Below, in pieces: positions 1 through 5,611 of a DNA stretch of 5,639 nt (its first letter is position 1; every line of letters begins with the position of its first letter). Position numbers and translations under genes: made by a program. The notes below the pieces were generated by a model. The model ran no database searches. It was not told where the DNA came from and was given only the letters and a program-made list of their open reading frames with translations. The stretch is from NCBI GenBank assembly GCA_002358575.1, contig DEPD01000109.1:1-5639 (forward strand). The letters run 5' to 3'. The stretch comes from Lachnospiraceae bacterium UBA3401 (lineage in GTDB: Bacteria > Bacillota > Clostridia > Lachnospirales > Lachnospiraceae).

Positions 1-144
1 ACACCCGCATCATGCACTTGCTGCATGGTGTCGGAGCCAGTGCCAAAATGCCTGCTTTGTGGCATTTTGTGCGCATCAATTGTTGCAATTCACACCAAAT
101 CATCATAAATCAATATGAAATCTGGCGTGGATGTGAATTGCAGC
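1..144. repeat. Block of nested inverted repeats, possible dispersed structured element
   Basis: Three inverted repeats follow one another. The first pairs 11-16 with 22-27 (catgca/tgcatg), with 1-4 and 28-31 as an outer stem. The second pairs 44-52 with 61-69 (caaaatgcc/ggcattttg, nine perfect pairs), extended by 40-43 with 71-74 across one bulged base. The third pairs 84-94 with 132-142 (eleven perfect pairs) around a 37-base loop. No T-run follows any stem, so these are not ordinary terminators. One forward frame is open from the window edge to a TGA at 180-182 (56 codons from an ATG at 12), but there is no ribosome binding site and the stems dominate the sequence. It resembles repeat-type intergenic elements of Lachnospiraceae, but copy number cannot be tested here. 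The element may extend left of the window. Confidence 0.45.
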
Positions 145-182
145 GAACCGTAACGTATGAGGCAAACATATTGCTGAAATGA

Positions 183-211
183 TTGACTTCTTGGAAAAAT
201 ATAGATATAAT
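183..211 (+). promoter_or_regulatory. SigA-type promoter of the chemoreceptor gene
   Basis: A -35 box TTGACT (183-188) and a perfect -10 box TATAAT (206-211) are separated by 17 bases, the optimal spacing. Transcription would start near 218 and leave a leader of about 98 bases before the ATG at 316. No SigD/FliA-type flagellar promoter was recognised, which suggests the receptor is made from a housekeeping promoter. The leader holds an eight-base palindrome AGTATACT (231-238) and a weak five-pair hairpin (250-254 with 270-274). It does not match the c-di-GMP (GEMM) riboswitch sometimes found before such genes. Confidence 0.75.
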
Positions 212-303
212 AGAGTATCGTAAAAAGAATAGTATACTGTGGCTGGTATCCTGTCATTCGCGCAATAATACAGGGGTAAAGCATGGTATATAAATGATTT
301 TAT

Positions 304-309
304 GGGGGA
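304..309 (+). promoter_or_regulatory. Ribosome binding site of the chemoreceptor gene
   Basis: GGGGGA lies six bases before the ATG at 316, which fixes that start. Confidence 0.75.
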
Positions 310-315
310 ATAATT

Positions 316-2445
316 ATGTCTAAGGAATGGGATTTTAAGGACAAAAACAGCCTTAGCCAGAAAATTATCACGAAGATGGCAGAAATTACGGCTGTTATTT
401 TTTTACTTACAATTATAATGTCTGCCATACTCTCTGCAAAGTCGCTGATACGAGTAAATCGGGAAAAGCTGTCCGCAGTTGCTTATGAGAATGCTTTTTT
501 GCTGGTAAGCGATATTGAAGAAGCGTATGGAAAGGTGATTGGTTTTTCCGGCGCACTCAGGAATATTTCCGCATTGGACTCAAAGGAACAGAGGGAAGCG
601 ATTGATACAGCTCTGGTAGGGCTTTTGGAGGGCGGCGATGACTTTACGACTGCATTTGCTTATTTTGAGCAGAATGTCATTGCGGATGCTGATGGTGTAC
701 CATATAGTGTGCACAAAAAAGATATGGCTTATGAGGCGGTCGTCTATCCGAATGAAGAAAAGACGGGATATGTTTTTGAAAAGCATGAGGATGCTTTTGA
801 CAATTATGATAAAGAGTACTGGAAGCAGATTAAGCAGAGCGGAGAACCATATATCATGGACCCTTACGTGTATGAGCTGATGGGAAAAAACATTATGATG
901 ATCAGCATCATAGCGCCACTCTGGGATGCGCAAGGGGAATTTCTTGGCGTGTGCGGTGTTGATGTGGCACTGGATAAAATGCAGGAGCAACTGCTGATCA
1001 GCACGGATTATAAGTCCGTGCATCTGGTAGCGCTTGCGGAGGATGGAACAATTCTCGTGGATTCTGCTGATAATACGACGGTTGGAAAGACTTTCTCAGA
1101 GGTGGGATACAATACCATGAATACAGATGCGCAAAAGTTTAGTAATATGCCAACGGGAGAGCTTAGGAGCAGCCGTGCGCTTATTAAAGCGAGAAAAAAT
1201 TATGGTACCAGAAGAGGCGGTGTTTGTGTGACAATACCGTTGACAGTGAATGACAAAACGCATTGGACGCTGCACATGACGGTCAATGGTATGGAATTTT
1301 ATGGACCGATCATTGAGGGAGCCGGGAAGCTGACCTTCTTGGTATTGGTGTTTGGATTTTTGCTGCTAAGATCAATGAATCGTATTATCAAGCGCTCGCT
1401 CGATCCGATTCAAGTGATTACAGAAGGGGCTGGGAAGCTGGAAGCTGGGGATTTGAATATTCACATTGATATTCAGTCGGATGATGAGCTGGGGCGTCTG
1501 GCACAAGCATTTAATCACATTAGTACGATAGTCAATAATTATGTGAACGATATCTCTGAACAGCTTTCTCAGATGGCAAATAACAATATGGATATCAATA
1601 TCACGCAAGATTACATAGGCGATTTTATACCAATTCAAGTATCTATTGAAAAGATTTCTGAATCTTTGAATGAAACACTGCACGAGATTGTTGTCTCAGC
1701 GGATGAAGTATCTGCAAGCTCTGAGAATGTTTCTTCCGGCGCACAGATTTTATCGGACGGCGCAACAGAACAGGCATCGGCGATTGATCAACTGGCAGCT
1801 TCGATTGAAAGTTTGTCGCAGGATGTGTCTGCAAATGCCCAGGATGCGCAGACGGCAAATAATTTCGTTTCTGAAGTGAATCTCCATATTGATGAGAGCA
1901 ATAAGAAGATGGAACACTTGATTCAGGCGATGTCAGAAATCAGCCATTCATCGGGAGAAATTGAAAAGATTGTCAAGACAATAGAAGATATTGCAGCGCA
2001 GACAAATCTGCTGTCATTGAATGCTTCGATTGAGGCGTCGAGGGCAGGAATGGCAGGGAAGGGTTTCGCTGTGGTGGCAAATGAAATCCGTGAGTTGGCG
2101 GCAAAGAGTGCGCAGGCGGTCAATCAGACGGCATCCCTAATTGCAACGTCCCAAAAAGCGGTTGAGAATGGCATGAATATTGCGGACAACACAGCCAAAT
2201 CGCTGATGACGGTGGTAAATGGTTCGGAAAAGATCTTATCTTCTGTGAAAAAAATCAGCAATGCTTCACAGAATCAGAAGGAAGTATTAGATCAGATTAC
2301 AACAAATGTCGATTCGATCAGCAATGTAGTCCAGTCAAACTCCTCCTTTGCCAAGAACAGTGCAACGACGAGTGCGGAGCTGTCAGACCAGTCCAAGCGT
2401 CTGCATGAATTGGTGAACCGCTTTCATTTGAAAAAGAAATCTTAA
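316..2445 (+). CDS. Methyl-accepting chemotaxis protein (dCache-HAMP-MCP signal)
   Basis: Transmembrane chemoreceptor of 709 residues that would report an extracellular ligand to CheA/CheW. TM1 is near residues 22-43. Residues ~45-330 form a large extracellular domain of dCache type, including a WKQIKQSGEPYIMDPY segment (169-184) and a GVCGVDV strand (211-217). TM2 is near 337-353. A HAMP domain follows (~353-405), then a HAMP-like repeat (~415-450) with an IGDFIPIQ motif. The cytoplasmic coiled-coil signalling domain fills ~455-705. Its hairpin tip (about 558-600) has the family signature IAAQTNLLSLNASIEASRAG followed by GKGFAVVANEIRELA. Residue 579 is Met where most receptors have Glu (RAGE). 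The usual dCache amino-acid-binding motif (RxWY and YxD) is not evident, so the ligand is unknown. There is no C-terminal CheR-docking pentapeptide. The gene stands alone, convergent with the minus-strand operon. Family assignment is very secure. Confidence 0.96.
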   Translation: MSKEWDFKDKNSLSQKIITKMAEITAVIFLLTIIMSAILSAKSLIRVNREKLSAVAYENAFLLVSDIEEAYGKVIGFSGALRNISALDSKEQREAIDTALVGLLEGGDDFTTAFAYFEQNVIADADGVPYSVHKKDMAYEAVVYPNEEKTGYVFEKHEDAFDNYDKEYWKQIKQSGEPYIMDPYVYELMGKNIMMISIIAPLWDAQGEFLGVCGVDVALDKMQEQLLISTDYKSVHLVALAEDGTILVDSADNTTVGKTFSEVGYNTMNTDAQKFSNMPTGELRSSRALIKARKNYGTRRGGVCVTIPLTVNDKTHWTLHMTVNGMEFYGPIIEGAGKLTFLVLVFGFLLLRSMNRIIKRSLDPIQVITEGAGKLEAGDLNIHIDIQSDDELGRLAQAFNHISTIVNNYVNDISEQLSQMANNNMDINITQDYIGDFIPIQVSIEKISESLNETLHEIVVSADEVSASSENVSSGAQILSDGATEQASAIDQLAASIESLSQDVSANAQDAQTANNFVSEVNLHIDESNKKMEHLIQAMSEISHSSGEIEKIVKTIEDIAAQTNLLSLNASIEASRAGMAGKGFAVVANEIRELAAKSAQAVNQTASLIATSQKAVENGMNIADNTAKSLMTVVNGSEKILSSVKKISNASQNQKEVLDQITTNVDSISNVVQSNSSFAKNSATTSAELSDQSKRLHELVNRFHLKKKS

Positions 2446-2446
2446 T

Positions 2447-2635
2447 TTACTCTTTTCGTTTGAATTTTAATAATAAACCTGCGGTGGCAAGCATGACAGC
2501 AAGTACTAATCGGGCTGTGAACATGACCACTGCAGTATTTTGTTTTGGAATAATTCGTTTTGTGGTTTCTGATATCTCTGACTGCAATTTCTTTTGTTCA
2601 ACAGCCTGATCTATTAATCATTTTATAGTTTCCAT
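2447..2635 (-). pseudogene. Short broken ORF with C-terminal membrane segment and basic tail
   Basis: On the minus strand, seven bases after the phosphoesterase stop, an ATG (2635-2633) reads METIK and then meets an in-frame TGA (2620-2618). The same frame then stays open for 56 codons to TAA (2449-2447). The downstream part looks like protein: a charged helical stretch (LIDQAVEQKKLQSEISETTK), then RIIPKQN, a hydrophobic span of about 20 residues and a KFKRKE end. Short motif, membrane span and basic tail recall a sortase sorting signal, with IPKQN a poor match to LPxTG, so this could be the remnant tail of a surface protein. It could also be a small membrane protein started downstream at a non-ATG codon. 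No ribosome binding site is visible. It ends one base from the chemoreceptor stop. Coding status is uncertain. Confidence 0.35.
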
Positions 2636-2642
2636 CAAATTC

Positions 2643-3179
2643 TTAATGCTTTGCAGTTTCACTAAAAAAATAAATAATTTCCTGCGCGCTGACCGGCGCC
2701 ATATCATTTGCATCAACGCCCACATCATATCGCCAAATTCCATTTTGCCGATTCTTTAAATTGTATTCTTTCTGATTGTGCTGATGCCCATGAAGCATAA
2801 TCGTACCTTTTCTTATACCATGCCAATCTATAATAGGATAATGAAACAATACAAATATGTAATTTAAATATGTAATTTCCATATAATCCTGAATAGAGAC
2901 AAACAAAGATTTGTCGAATGATGCTCTGTCCAAAAAATTGTCATGATTTCCCCGAATTAGATATTTCTTTCCCTTTAAAGAATACAATATAGAAGAGGCC
3001 ATCTCGGGTCCTTTCATTGTAAAATCACCAAGAATATAGATTGTATCCTCACTTGTTATCTTTTCATTCCATTTTTTTATCAAACACTTATTCATCTCTT
3101 CCGCGGTATAAAACGGCCGCTGTGTATGCCTAATTATATTGTCATGGTAAAAATGTAAATCCGCCGTAAAATATATCAT
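2643..3179 (-). CDS. Calcineurin-like metallophosphoesterase
   Basis: Cytosolic 178-residue protein of the small metallophosphoesterase family, predicted to hydrolyse a phosphoester using two metal ions; the substrate is unknown. All expected metal-site motifs are present in order: DLH (D7, H9), GD (G51-D52), GNHD (77-80), FHYP (H113) and LHGHQH (H130, H132, H134). A YDVGVDAND segment (151-159) and PVSAQEI near the C-terminus are also typical. The length is complete for the single-domain family, with no signal peptide or membrane span. The ATG (3179-3177) follows AGAGG with seven bases of spacing. It lies 50 bases downstream of the 191-residue unknown gene and is probably the last intact gene of the operon. 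A perfect 13-base tandem duplication (2853-2878) lies in the codons before the FHYP motif without visibly breaking the fold. Such proteins also occur on accessory elements. Confidence 0.9.
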   Translation of the reverse strand: MIYFTADLHFYHDNIIRHTQRPFYTAEEMNKCLIKKWNEKITSEDTIYILGDFTMKGPEMASSILYSLKGKKYLIRGNHDNFLDRASFDKSLFVSIQDYMEITYLNYIFVLFHYPIIDWHGIRKGTIMLHGHQHNQKEYNLKNRQNGIWRYDVGVDANDMAPVSAQEIIYFFSETAKH

Positions 3180-3229
3180 TTCGTGTCCTCTCTACCAAAA
3201 TCCATTCCTTGCCAGGACTGTTAAAACTT

Positions 3230-3805
3230 TTAAGAAAATGGCTGCATTATCCACATCATCAACTCGCTGCCAGCCACCATCTTATCTTTGGCAATGACAA
3301 GCAATCGATATTTTAGAAATGGATTGAGGTGTTGCTTTGCCGCCTCAATATCCACAATATCAAACCTCCGTGTCTCCAATTCTGCATAAGTACAATCCAT
3401 AAATATAAGGATACAGCGACATCTGGCATGATAGAGCTTTAGATATCCACAAAGCGTCTCAAAATTTGGGAACTTATCCACAATATTCACCATATCATCC
3501 ACAGTAACATTATCCTCAAATACTTTTCCCGTCAAAATAAATGACATTGGTGTCACTTTTGAAGTAATTTTATCAACGCTCCAATATACCATATTGCTGC
3601 GCATATTCTGAAACATTTTGTCATGTGCTTTTAAAGATGCTACAGCGTCCTTTATCGAACTCTGTATGCATTCCAAATCCCCTGACATTGGTGTCACAAA
3701 TGCAATCTCTGGCTGATGGTTGCCTGCTGGTGCATTGGATGGCGCGTGAAAAATTTTATCCACCCGTTTATTTAATTCAAGCTTTTGCAGCTGTGTCATT
3801 GCCAT
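3230..3805 (-). CDS. Conserved-looking protein of unknown function (191 aa)
   Basis: I do not recognise this family. The protein is 191 residues, soluble-looking, with no signal peptide or clear membrane span. It has a charged N-terminus (1-20), a proline- and alanine-rich linker (21-32), a helical middle (48-72) and a mixed alpha/beta C-terminal half. Notable segments are NMVYWSVDKI (71-80), KFPNFETLCGYLKLYH (111-126), CRCILIFMDCTY (129-140) and the C-terminal LMMWIMQPF. The close cysteines 129, 131 and 138 could be structural, but no metal-site pattern is complete. VTPMS occurs twice (37-41 and 84-88), coded by identical 15-base words. The ATG (3805-3803) was chosen because GAGG lies nine bases upstream; a second ATG two codons later is too far from it. 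That GAGG overlaps the TGA of the upstream 65-residue gene, which implies translational coupling. It is a real gene by spacing and composition. Confidence 0.8.
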   Translation of the reverse strand: MAMTQLQKLELNKRVDKIFHAPSNAPAGNHQPEIAFVTPMSGDLECIQSSIKDAVASLKAHDKMFQNMRSNMVYWSVDKITSKVTPMSFILTGKVFEDNVTVDDMVNIVDKFPNFETLCGYLKLYHARCRCILIFMDCTYAELETRRFDIVDIEAAKQHLNPFLKYRLLVIAKDKMVAGSELMMWIMQPFS

Positions 3806-3816
3806 CTAGGTATACC

Positions 3817-4014
3817 TCATTTCTTTCCAGTCTGTAAATATTGATTCACAATCTTCTCTATCGATTCCCGCGAGATTGGATAGTTAAATTCCTTAATAAT
3901 CTGGTCTACTGTGTACCCATGATCTACTAAATGTCGAATCGCACCGCCATAGGCAAAGTCTTTTGTAAAGTTTGACAACGCCTCCTCAAAATAACCATGA
4001 TTTATCTCTTCCAT
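3817..4014 (-). CDS. Small protein of unknown function (65 aa)
   Basis: A 65-residue acidic-to-neutral protein that I cannot assign to a named family. It has a strong ribosome binding site (GGGAGG, six bases before the ATG at 4014-4012), so it is very likely translated. Residues 20-58 (from FAYGGAIRHLVDHGYTVDQI through the NYPISRESIEKIV segment) look like three helices with a turn. That is compatible with a small helix-turn-helix or protein-interaction fold, but the DNA-binding reading is only an inference. There is no signal peptide or membrane span. It starts 24 bases after the mgtC-like gene and ends 11 bases before the 191-residue gene, whose ribosome binding site overlaps its stop codon. 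The pair is therefore probably made together and may act as partners. Confidence 0.78.
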   Translation of the reverse strand: MEEINHGYFEEALSNFTKDFAYGGAIRHLVDHGYTVDQIIKEFNYPISRESIEKIVNQYLQTGKK

Positions 4015-4038
4015 AATTTTCCTCCCTATTTTGTTCGT

Positions 4039-4719
4039 CTATATTTCATCCACATACAAGACACCTTTTAGCTTCTGCAAAGTCCCAAGATACGCCTCCC
4101 TGCTCACTTTTCGCGGCAGCCGAAAAGTCATAACAATCTGAAAATGTTGCCCCTTTGCCTTGGGTTTATCTACATGAAAACTATCCACAAAGCAATTGTC
4201 CTCCTTAAGCTGTCTCGACACATTCGTGATTGCTTTTCCATCAACAACCTCTACATAAAGCGTTAGATAACGCGAATATTGATACACTCTGCCTTCAATA
4301 TAAGGCACCAAATGCACGCCCACAAGCCACACTGCCGTGAGAATCACAGCACCATCCAGAAAGCCAATGCCTACTGCAAGTCCAACACAGGCACAAGTCC
4401 AGATACTTGCCGCTGAGGTCAACCCCTTAATCTGGTGTCCCGATACCAATATTGAACCTGCTCCCAGAAATCCAACACCACTAATGACTTGCGCTGCAAT
4501 TCTTGAAATATCAAGCCGCTCTGGATAAAGCACTTCCAAATACTGCTCCATCAGCATAACCATAGTGGCGCCAAGGCACACTGTAATCGTAGTTCGCGCA
4601 CCGCCACCCCGCCGCTTCGCACCCCGATCAATACCAATGATAATGCCAACGATTAGAGACAGGACAATTCTCACAAAAATATTCTGCCAAGTCCATTCAG
4701 AAAAAGCTGTCGTAAACAT
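4039..4719 (-). CDS. MgtC/SapB family membrane protein
   Basis: Integral membrane protein of 226 residues in the MgtC/SapB family, whose members are linked to growth at low magnesium, membrane potential or ATP-synthase control and, in pathogens, survival in macrophages; the role here is not known. About four to five hydrophobic segments lie in residues 12-140. Family motifs are visible: GIIIGIDR (25-32), the GGGARTT segment (38-44), and the core DISRIAAQVISGVGFLGAGSIL (70-91) followed by GLTSAASIW (99-107). Residues ~150-226 form a soluble C-terminal domain like the ACT-type domain of longer family members. The ATG (4719-4717) is preceded by AAGGAG with nine bases of spacing. It is the second gene of the predicted operon, 143 bases after dtd, and no separate promoter was convincing. 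No M-box magnesium riboswitch was recognised upstream. The mgtC name is not given because family members differ in function. Confidence 0.93.
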   Translation of the reverse strand: MFTTAFSEWTWQNIFVRIVLSLIVGIIIGIDRGAKRRGGGARTTITVCLGATMVMLMEQYLEVLYPERLDISRIAAQVISGVGFLGAGSILVSGHQIKGLTSAASIWTCACVGLAVGIGFLDGAVILTAVWLVGVHLVPYIEGRVYQYSRYLTLYVEVVDGKAITNVSRQLKEDNCFVDSFHVDKPKAKGQHFQIVMTFRLPRKVSREAYLGTLQKLKGVLYVDEI

Positions 4720-4862
4720 AATTGTCGTCTCCTTTCTTATACCATTGCAAGTCTTAGAAACTACTCAAAAATAGCTGGCACCTCCTGACTTGCCTATTCC
4801 TTTGACTTTGCATATCAAAAGCCTTGTCGTAGTCCATTTCACCAAAACAGCCATAAAATAAA
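4720..4862 (-). other. dtd to mgtC-like intergenic leader with inverted repeat
   Basis: This 143-base gap is the widest in the minus-strand run. It holds a perfect seven-base inverted repeat (GCAAGTC 4747-4753 with GACTTGC 4787-4793, 33-base loop) and an extra AGGAGG-like word near 4781-4786 that is followed by no usable start. Two tiny frames begin at ATGs near 4850 (29 codons) and 4830 (27 codons) but have weak or no ribosome binding sites. No T-rich terminator follows dtd, and no good -35/-10 pair was found. It may be an untranslated leader giving separate control of the mgtC-like gene, but this is weak. Confidence 0.3.
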
Positions 4863-5315
4863 CTATTTTACAATCTCATCAGAATCCAGCAGTATTGTAA
4901 ACGGACCATCGTTTAACAGCGAGACCTTCATCTCTGCCCCAAAGGAACCATGCGCCACAGAAAATCCCTTTTTCGCAATTTCACTGATAATATATTTATA
5001 CAGCGCATTTGCCAAGTCAGGCTTGCCCGCTAGTGTAAAAGATGGTCTGTTCCCTTTCCTACAATCCGCGTACAGCGTAAACTGTGAGACAATTAAAAAT
5101 TCGCCACCCACATCACTAATAGACAGATTTGTTTTTCCATCCGCATCATCAAAGATACGCAATTTTGTCAGCTTATCAATCATTTTATCTGCAATCTGCC
5201 TATTATCGTTGTCAGACACGCCCACAAACACCAAGAGTCCATGACCAATTTGACCAATTATTTTTCCCTCCACAGAAACATCTGCAGAACACACTCTTTG
5301 AATTACAAAACGCAT
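4863..5315 (-). CDS. dtd: D-aminoacyl-tRNA deacylase
   Basis: Cytosolic homodimeric enzyme that hydrolyses D-amino acids (and glycine mischarged on tRNA-Ala) from tRNA, keeping D-residues out of protein synthesis. The 150-residue length is full for the family. Conserved features are the N-terminal MRFVIQRV with the VSVEGKIIGQIGHGLLVFVGV strands (13-33), the catalytic-site motif SQFTLYAD (77-84), the RKGNRPSF loop (86-93), and the Gly-cisPro chirality filter in NDGPFT (135-140; G137, P138). The start is ATG 5315-5313, because GGAGG (5326-5322) lies six bases upstream. A GTG two codons earlier would directly abut that site and would add residues the family lacks. It is the first gene of the minus-strand run, with its own promoter at 5450-5422. 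In many Firmicutes dtd follows rel; here it leads a group with an mgtC-like gene. Identification is very secure. Confidence 0.96.
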   Translation of the reverse strand: MRFVIQRVCSADVSVEGKIIGQIGHGLLVFVGVSDNDNRQIADKMIDKLTKLRIFDDADGKTNLSISDVGGEFLIVSQFTLYADCRKGNRPSFTLAGKPDLANALYKYIISEIAKKGFSVAHGSFGAEMKVSLLNDGPFTILLDSDEIVK

Positions 5316-5321
5316 AAACAC

Positions 5322-5326
5322 CCTCC
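5322..5326 (-). promoter_or_regulatory. Ribosome binding site that fixes the dtd start
   Basis: GGAGG on the minus strand sits six bases before ATG 5315-5313. The upstream GTG (5321-5319) touches this site with no spacing and so cannot be the start. Confidence 0.8.
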
Positions 5327-5403
5327 ATTTTCTATCGTCTCTTGAAAGCTCCTTTATGATCTTTAATCTATATTGCTTCTAAGGAACTATGAAGAAATAT
5401 CAC

Positions 5404-5434
5404 TTTTTGATATTAATAAACAGTATATCAAAAA
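5404..5434. promoter_or_regulatory. Perfect 10-base inverted repeat over the dtd -10 box and start
   Basis: TTTTTGATAT (5404-5413) and ATATCAAAAA (5425-5434) are exact reverse complements with an 11-base gap. The right arm overlaps the predicted minus-strand -10 box and the left arm covers the predicted start site, so a protein bound here could block dtd transcription. With one G-C pair per arm it is a poor RNA terminator stem. The regulator is unknown. Confidence 0.45.
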
Positions 5435-5450
5435 TCATGATACTTGTGAA
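5422..5450 (-). promoter_or_regulatory. Predicted promoter of the dtd operon
   Basis: Read on the minus strand, TTCACA (5450-5445; five of six bases match TTGACA) and TATACT (5427-5422) are 17 bases apart. Transcription would begin near 5415, giving a leader of about 100 bases before dtd. The -10 box is covered by the dyad at 5404-5434. Confidence 0.6.
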
Positions 5451-5477
5451 GAACAAAAGTTTTTATGCGCAAAAAGG

Positions 5478-5507
5478 TTGACACAAATCGCACAATTACG
5501 ATATACT
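5478..5507 (+). promoter_or_regulatory. Predicted promoter for a gene beyond the right edge
   Basis: A perfect TTGACA (5478-5483) is followed after 18 bases by TATACT (5502-5507). Transcription would start near 5514 and run rightward out of the window. A second perfect TATAAT (5532-5537) lies downstream but has no good -35 box at the right distance. Confidence 0.65.
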
Positions 5508-5527
5508 GTAATTGGTCGACTACAGTA
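5493..5527. promoter_or_regulatory. Two overlapping operator-like dyads on the rightward promoter
   Basis: CAATTAC (5493-5499) and GTAATTG (5508-5514) form a perfect 7-base dyad with an 8-base gap centred on the -10 box. TACTGTA (5504-5510) and TACAGTA (5521-5527) form a second perfect 7-base dyad with a 10-base gap covering the predicted start. They share 5504-5514, so binding at one would exclude or influence the other. The position suggests repression; the regulator is unknown. Confidence 0.45.
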
Positions 5528-5560
5528 ATACTATAATACGTTATTTTCACACACCATAGA

Positions 5561-5611
5561 CTCTTGGAGCCGTTTTGTATCTAATATTAACAGTTCCTTA
5601 TGTTCCAAGAG
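5561..5611 (+). other. Possible leader hairpin downstream of the rightward promoter
   Basis: CTCTTGGA (5561-5568) and TCCAAGAG (5604-5611) pair over eight bases with a 35-base loop. It lies in the predicted 5' leader of the rightward transcript and has no T-run after it. I could not match it to a T-box or a known riboswitch class. Confidence 0.3.

Noticed and set aside
12..182. Plus-strand 56-codon frame through the left-hand hairpins
   Set aside because: No ribosome binding site, and the sequence is better explained by stacked inverted repeats; it is kept only as a note on that element.
90..284. Minus-strand 64-residue frame upstream of the chemoreceptor
   Set aside because: It overlaps the hairpin block and the receptor promoter, has no ribosome binding site and has low-complexity composition.
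218..315. c-di-GMP riboswitch in the chemoreceptor leader
   Set aside because: The conserved GEMM core could not be found; only a weak five-pair hairpin is present.
580..1023. Minus-strand 147-residue frame inside the chemoreceptor gene
   Set aside because: It is fully antisense to a clearly conserved protein and has no recognisable motif or ribosome binding site.
1372..2123. Several antisense and alternate-frame ORFs over the receptor's signalling domain
   Set aside because: They are shadows of a highly conserved coding region.
2446..2642. Bidirectional terminator between the convergent genes
   Set aside because: No GC-rich stem with a T-run was found on either strand; only weak AT-rich pairing near 2431-2456.
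4337..4774. Plus-strand frames opposite the mgtC-like gene
   Set aside because: They are antisense to the MgtC core motifs and proline/arginine-rich in a way typical of shadow frames.
5023..5317. Plus-strand frames opposite dtd
   Set aside because: They are antisense to the conserved SQFTL and N-terminal dtd regions.
5319..5321. GTG as the dtd start
   Set aside because: It directly abuts the GGAGG site and adds residues before the conserved MRFVIQRV start.
5380..5600. Nine-base inverted repeat TAAGGAACT (5380-5388) and AGTTCCTTA (5592-5600) as possible element ends
   Set aside because: A nine-base match 200 bases apart in AT-rich DNA is not far from chance, and there is no transposase or target duplication.
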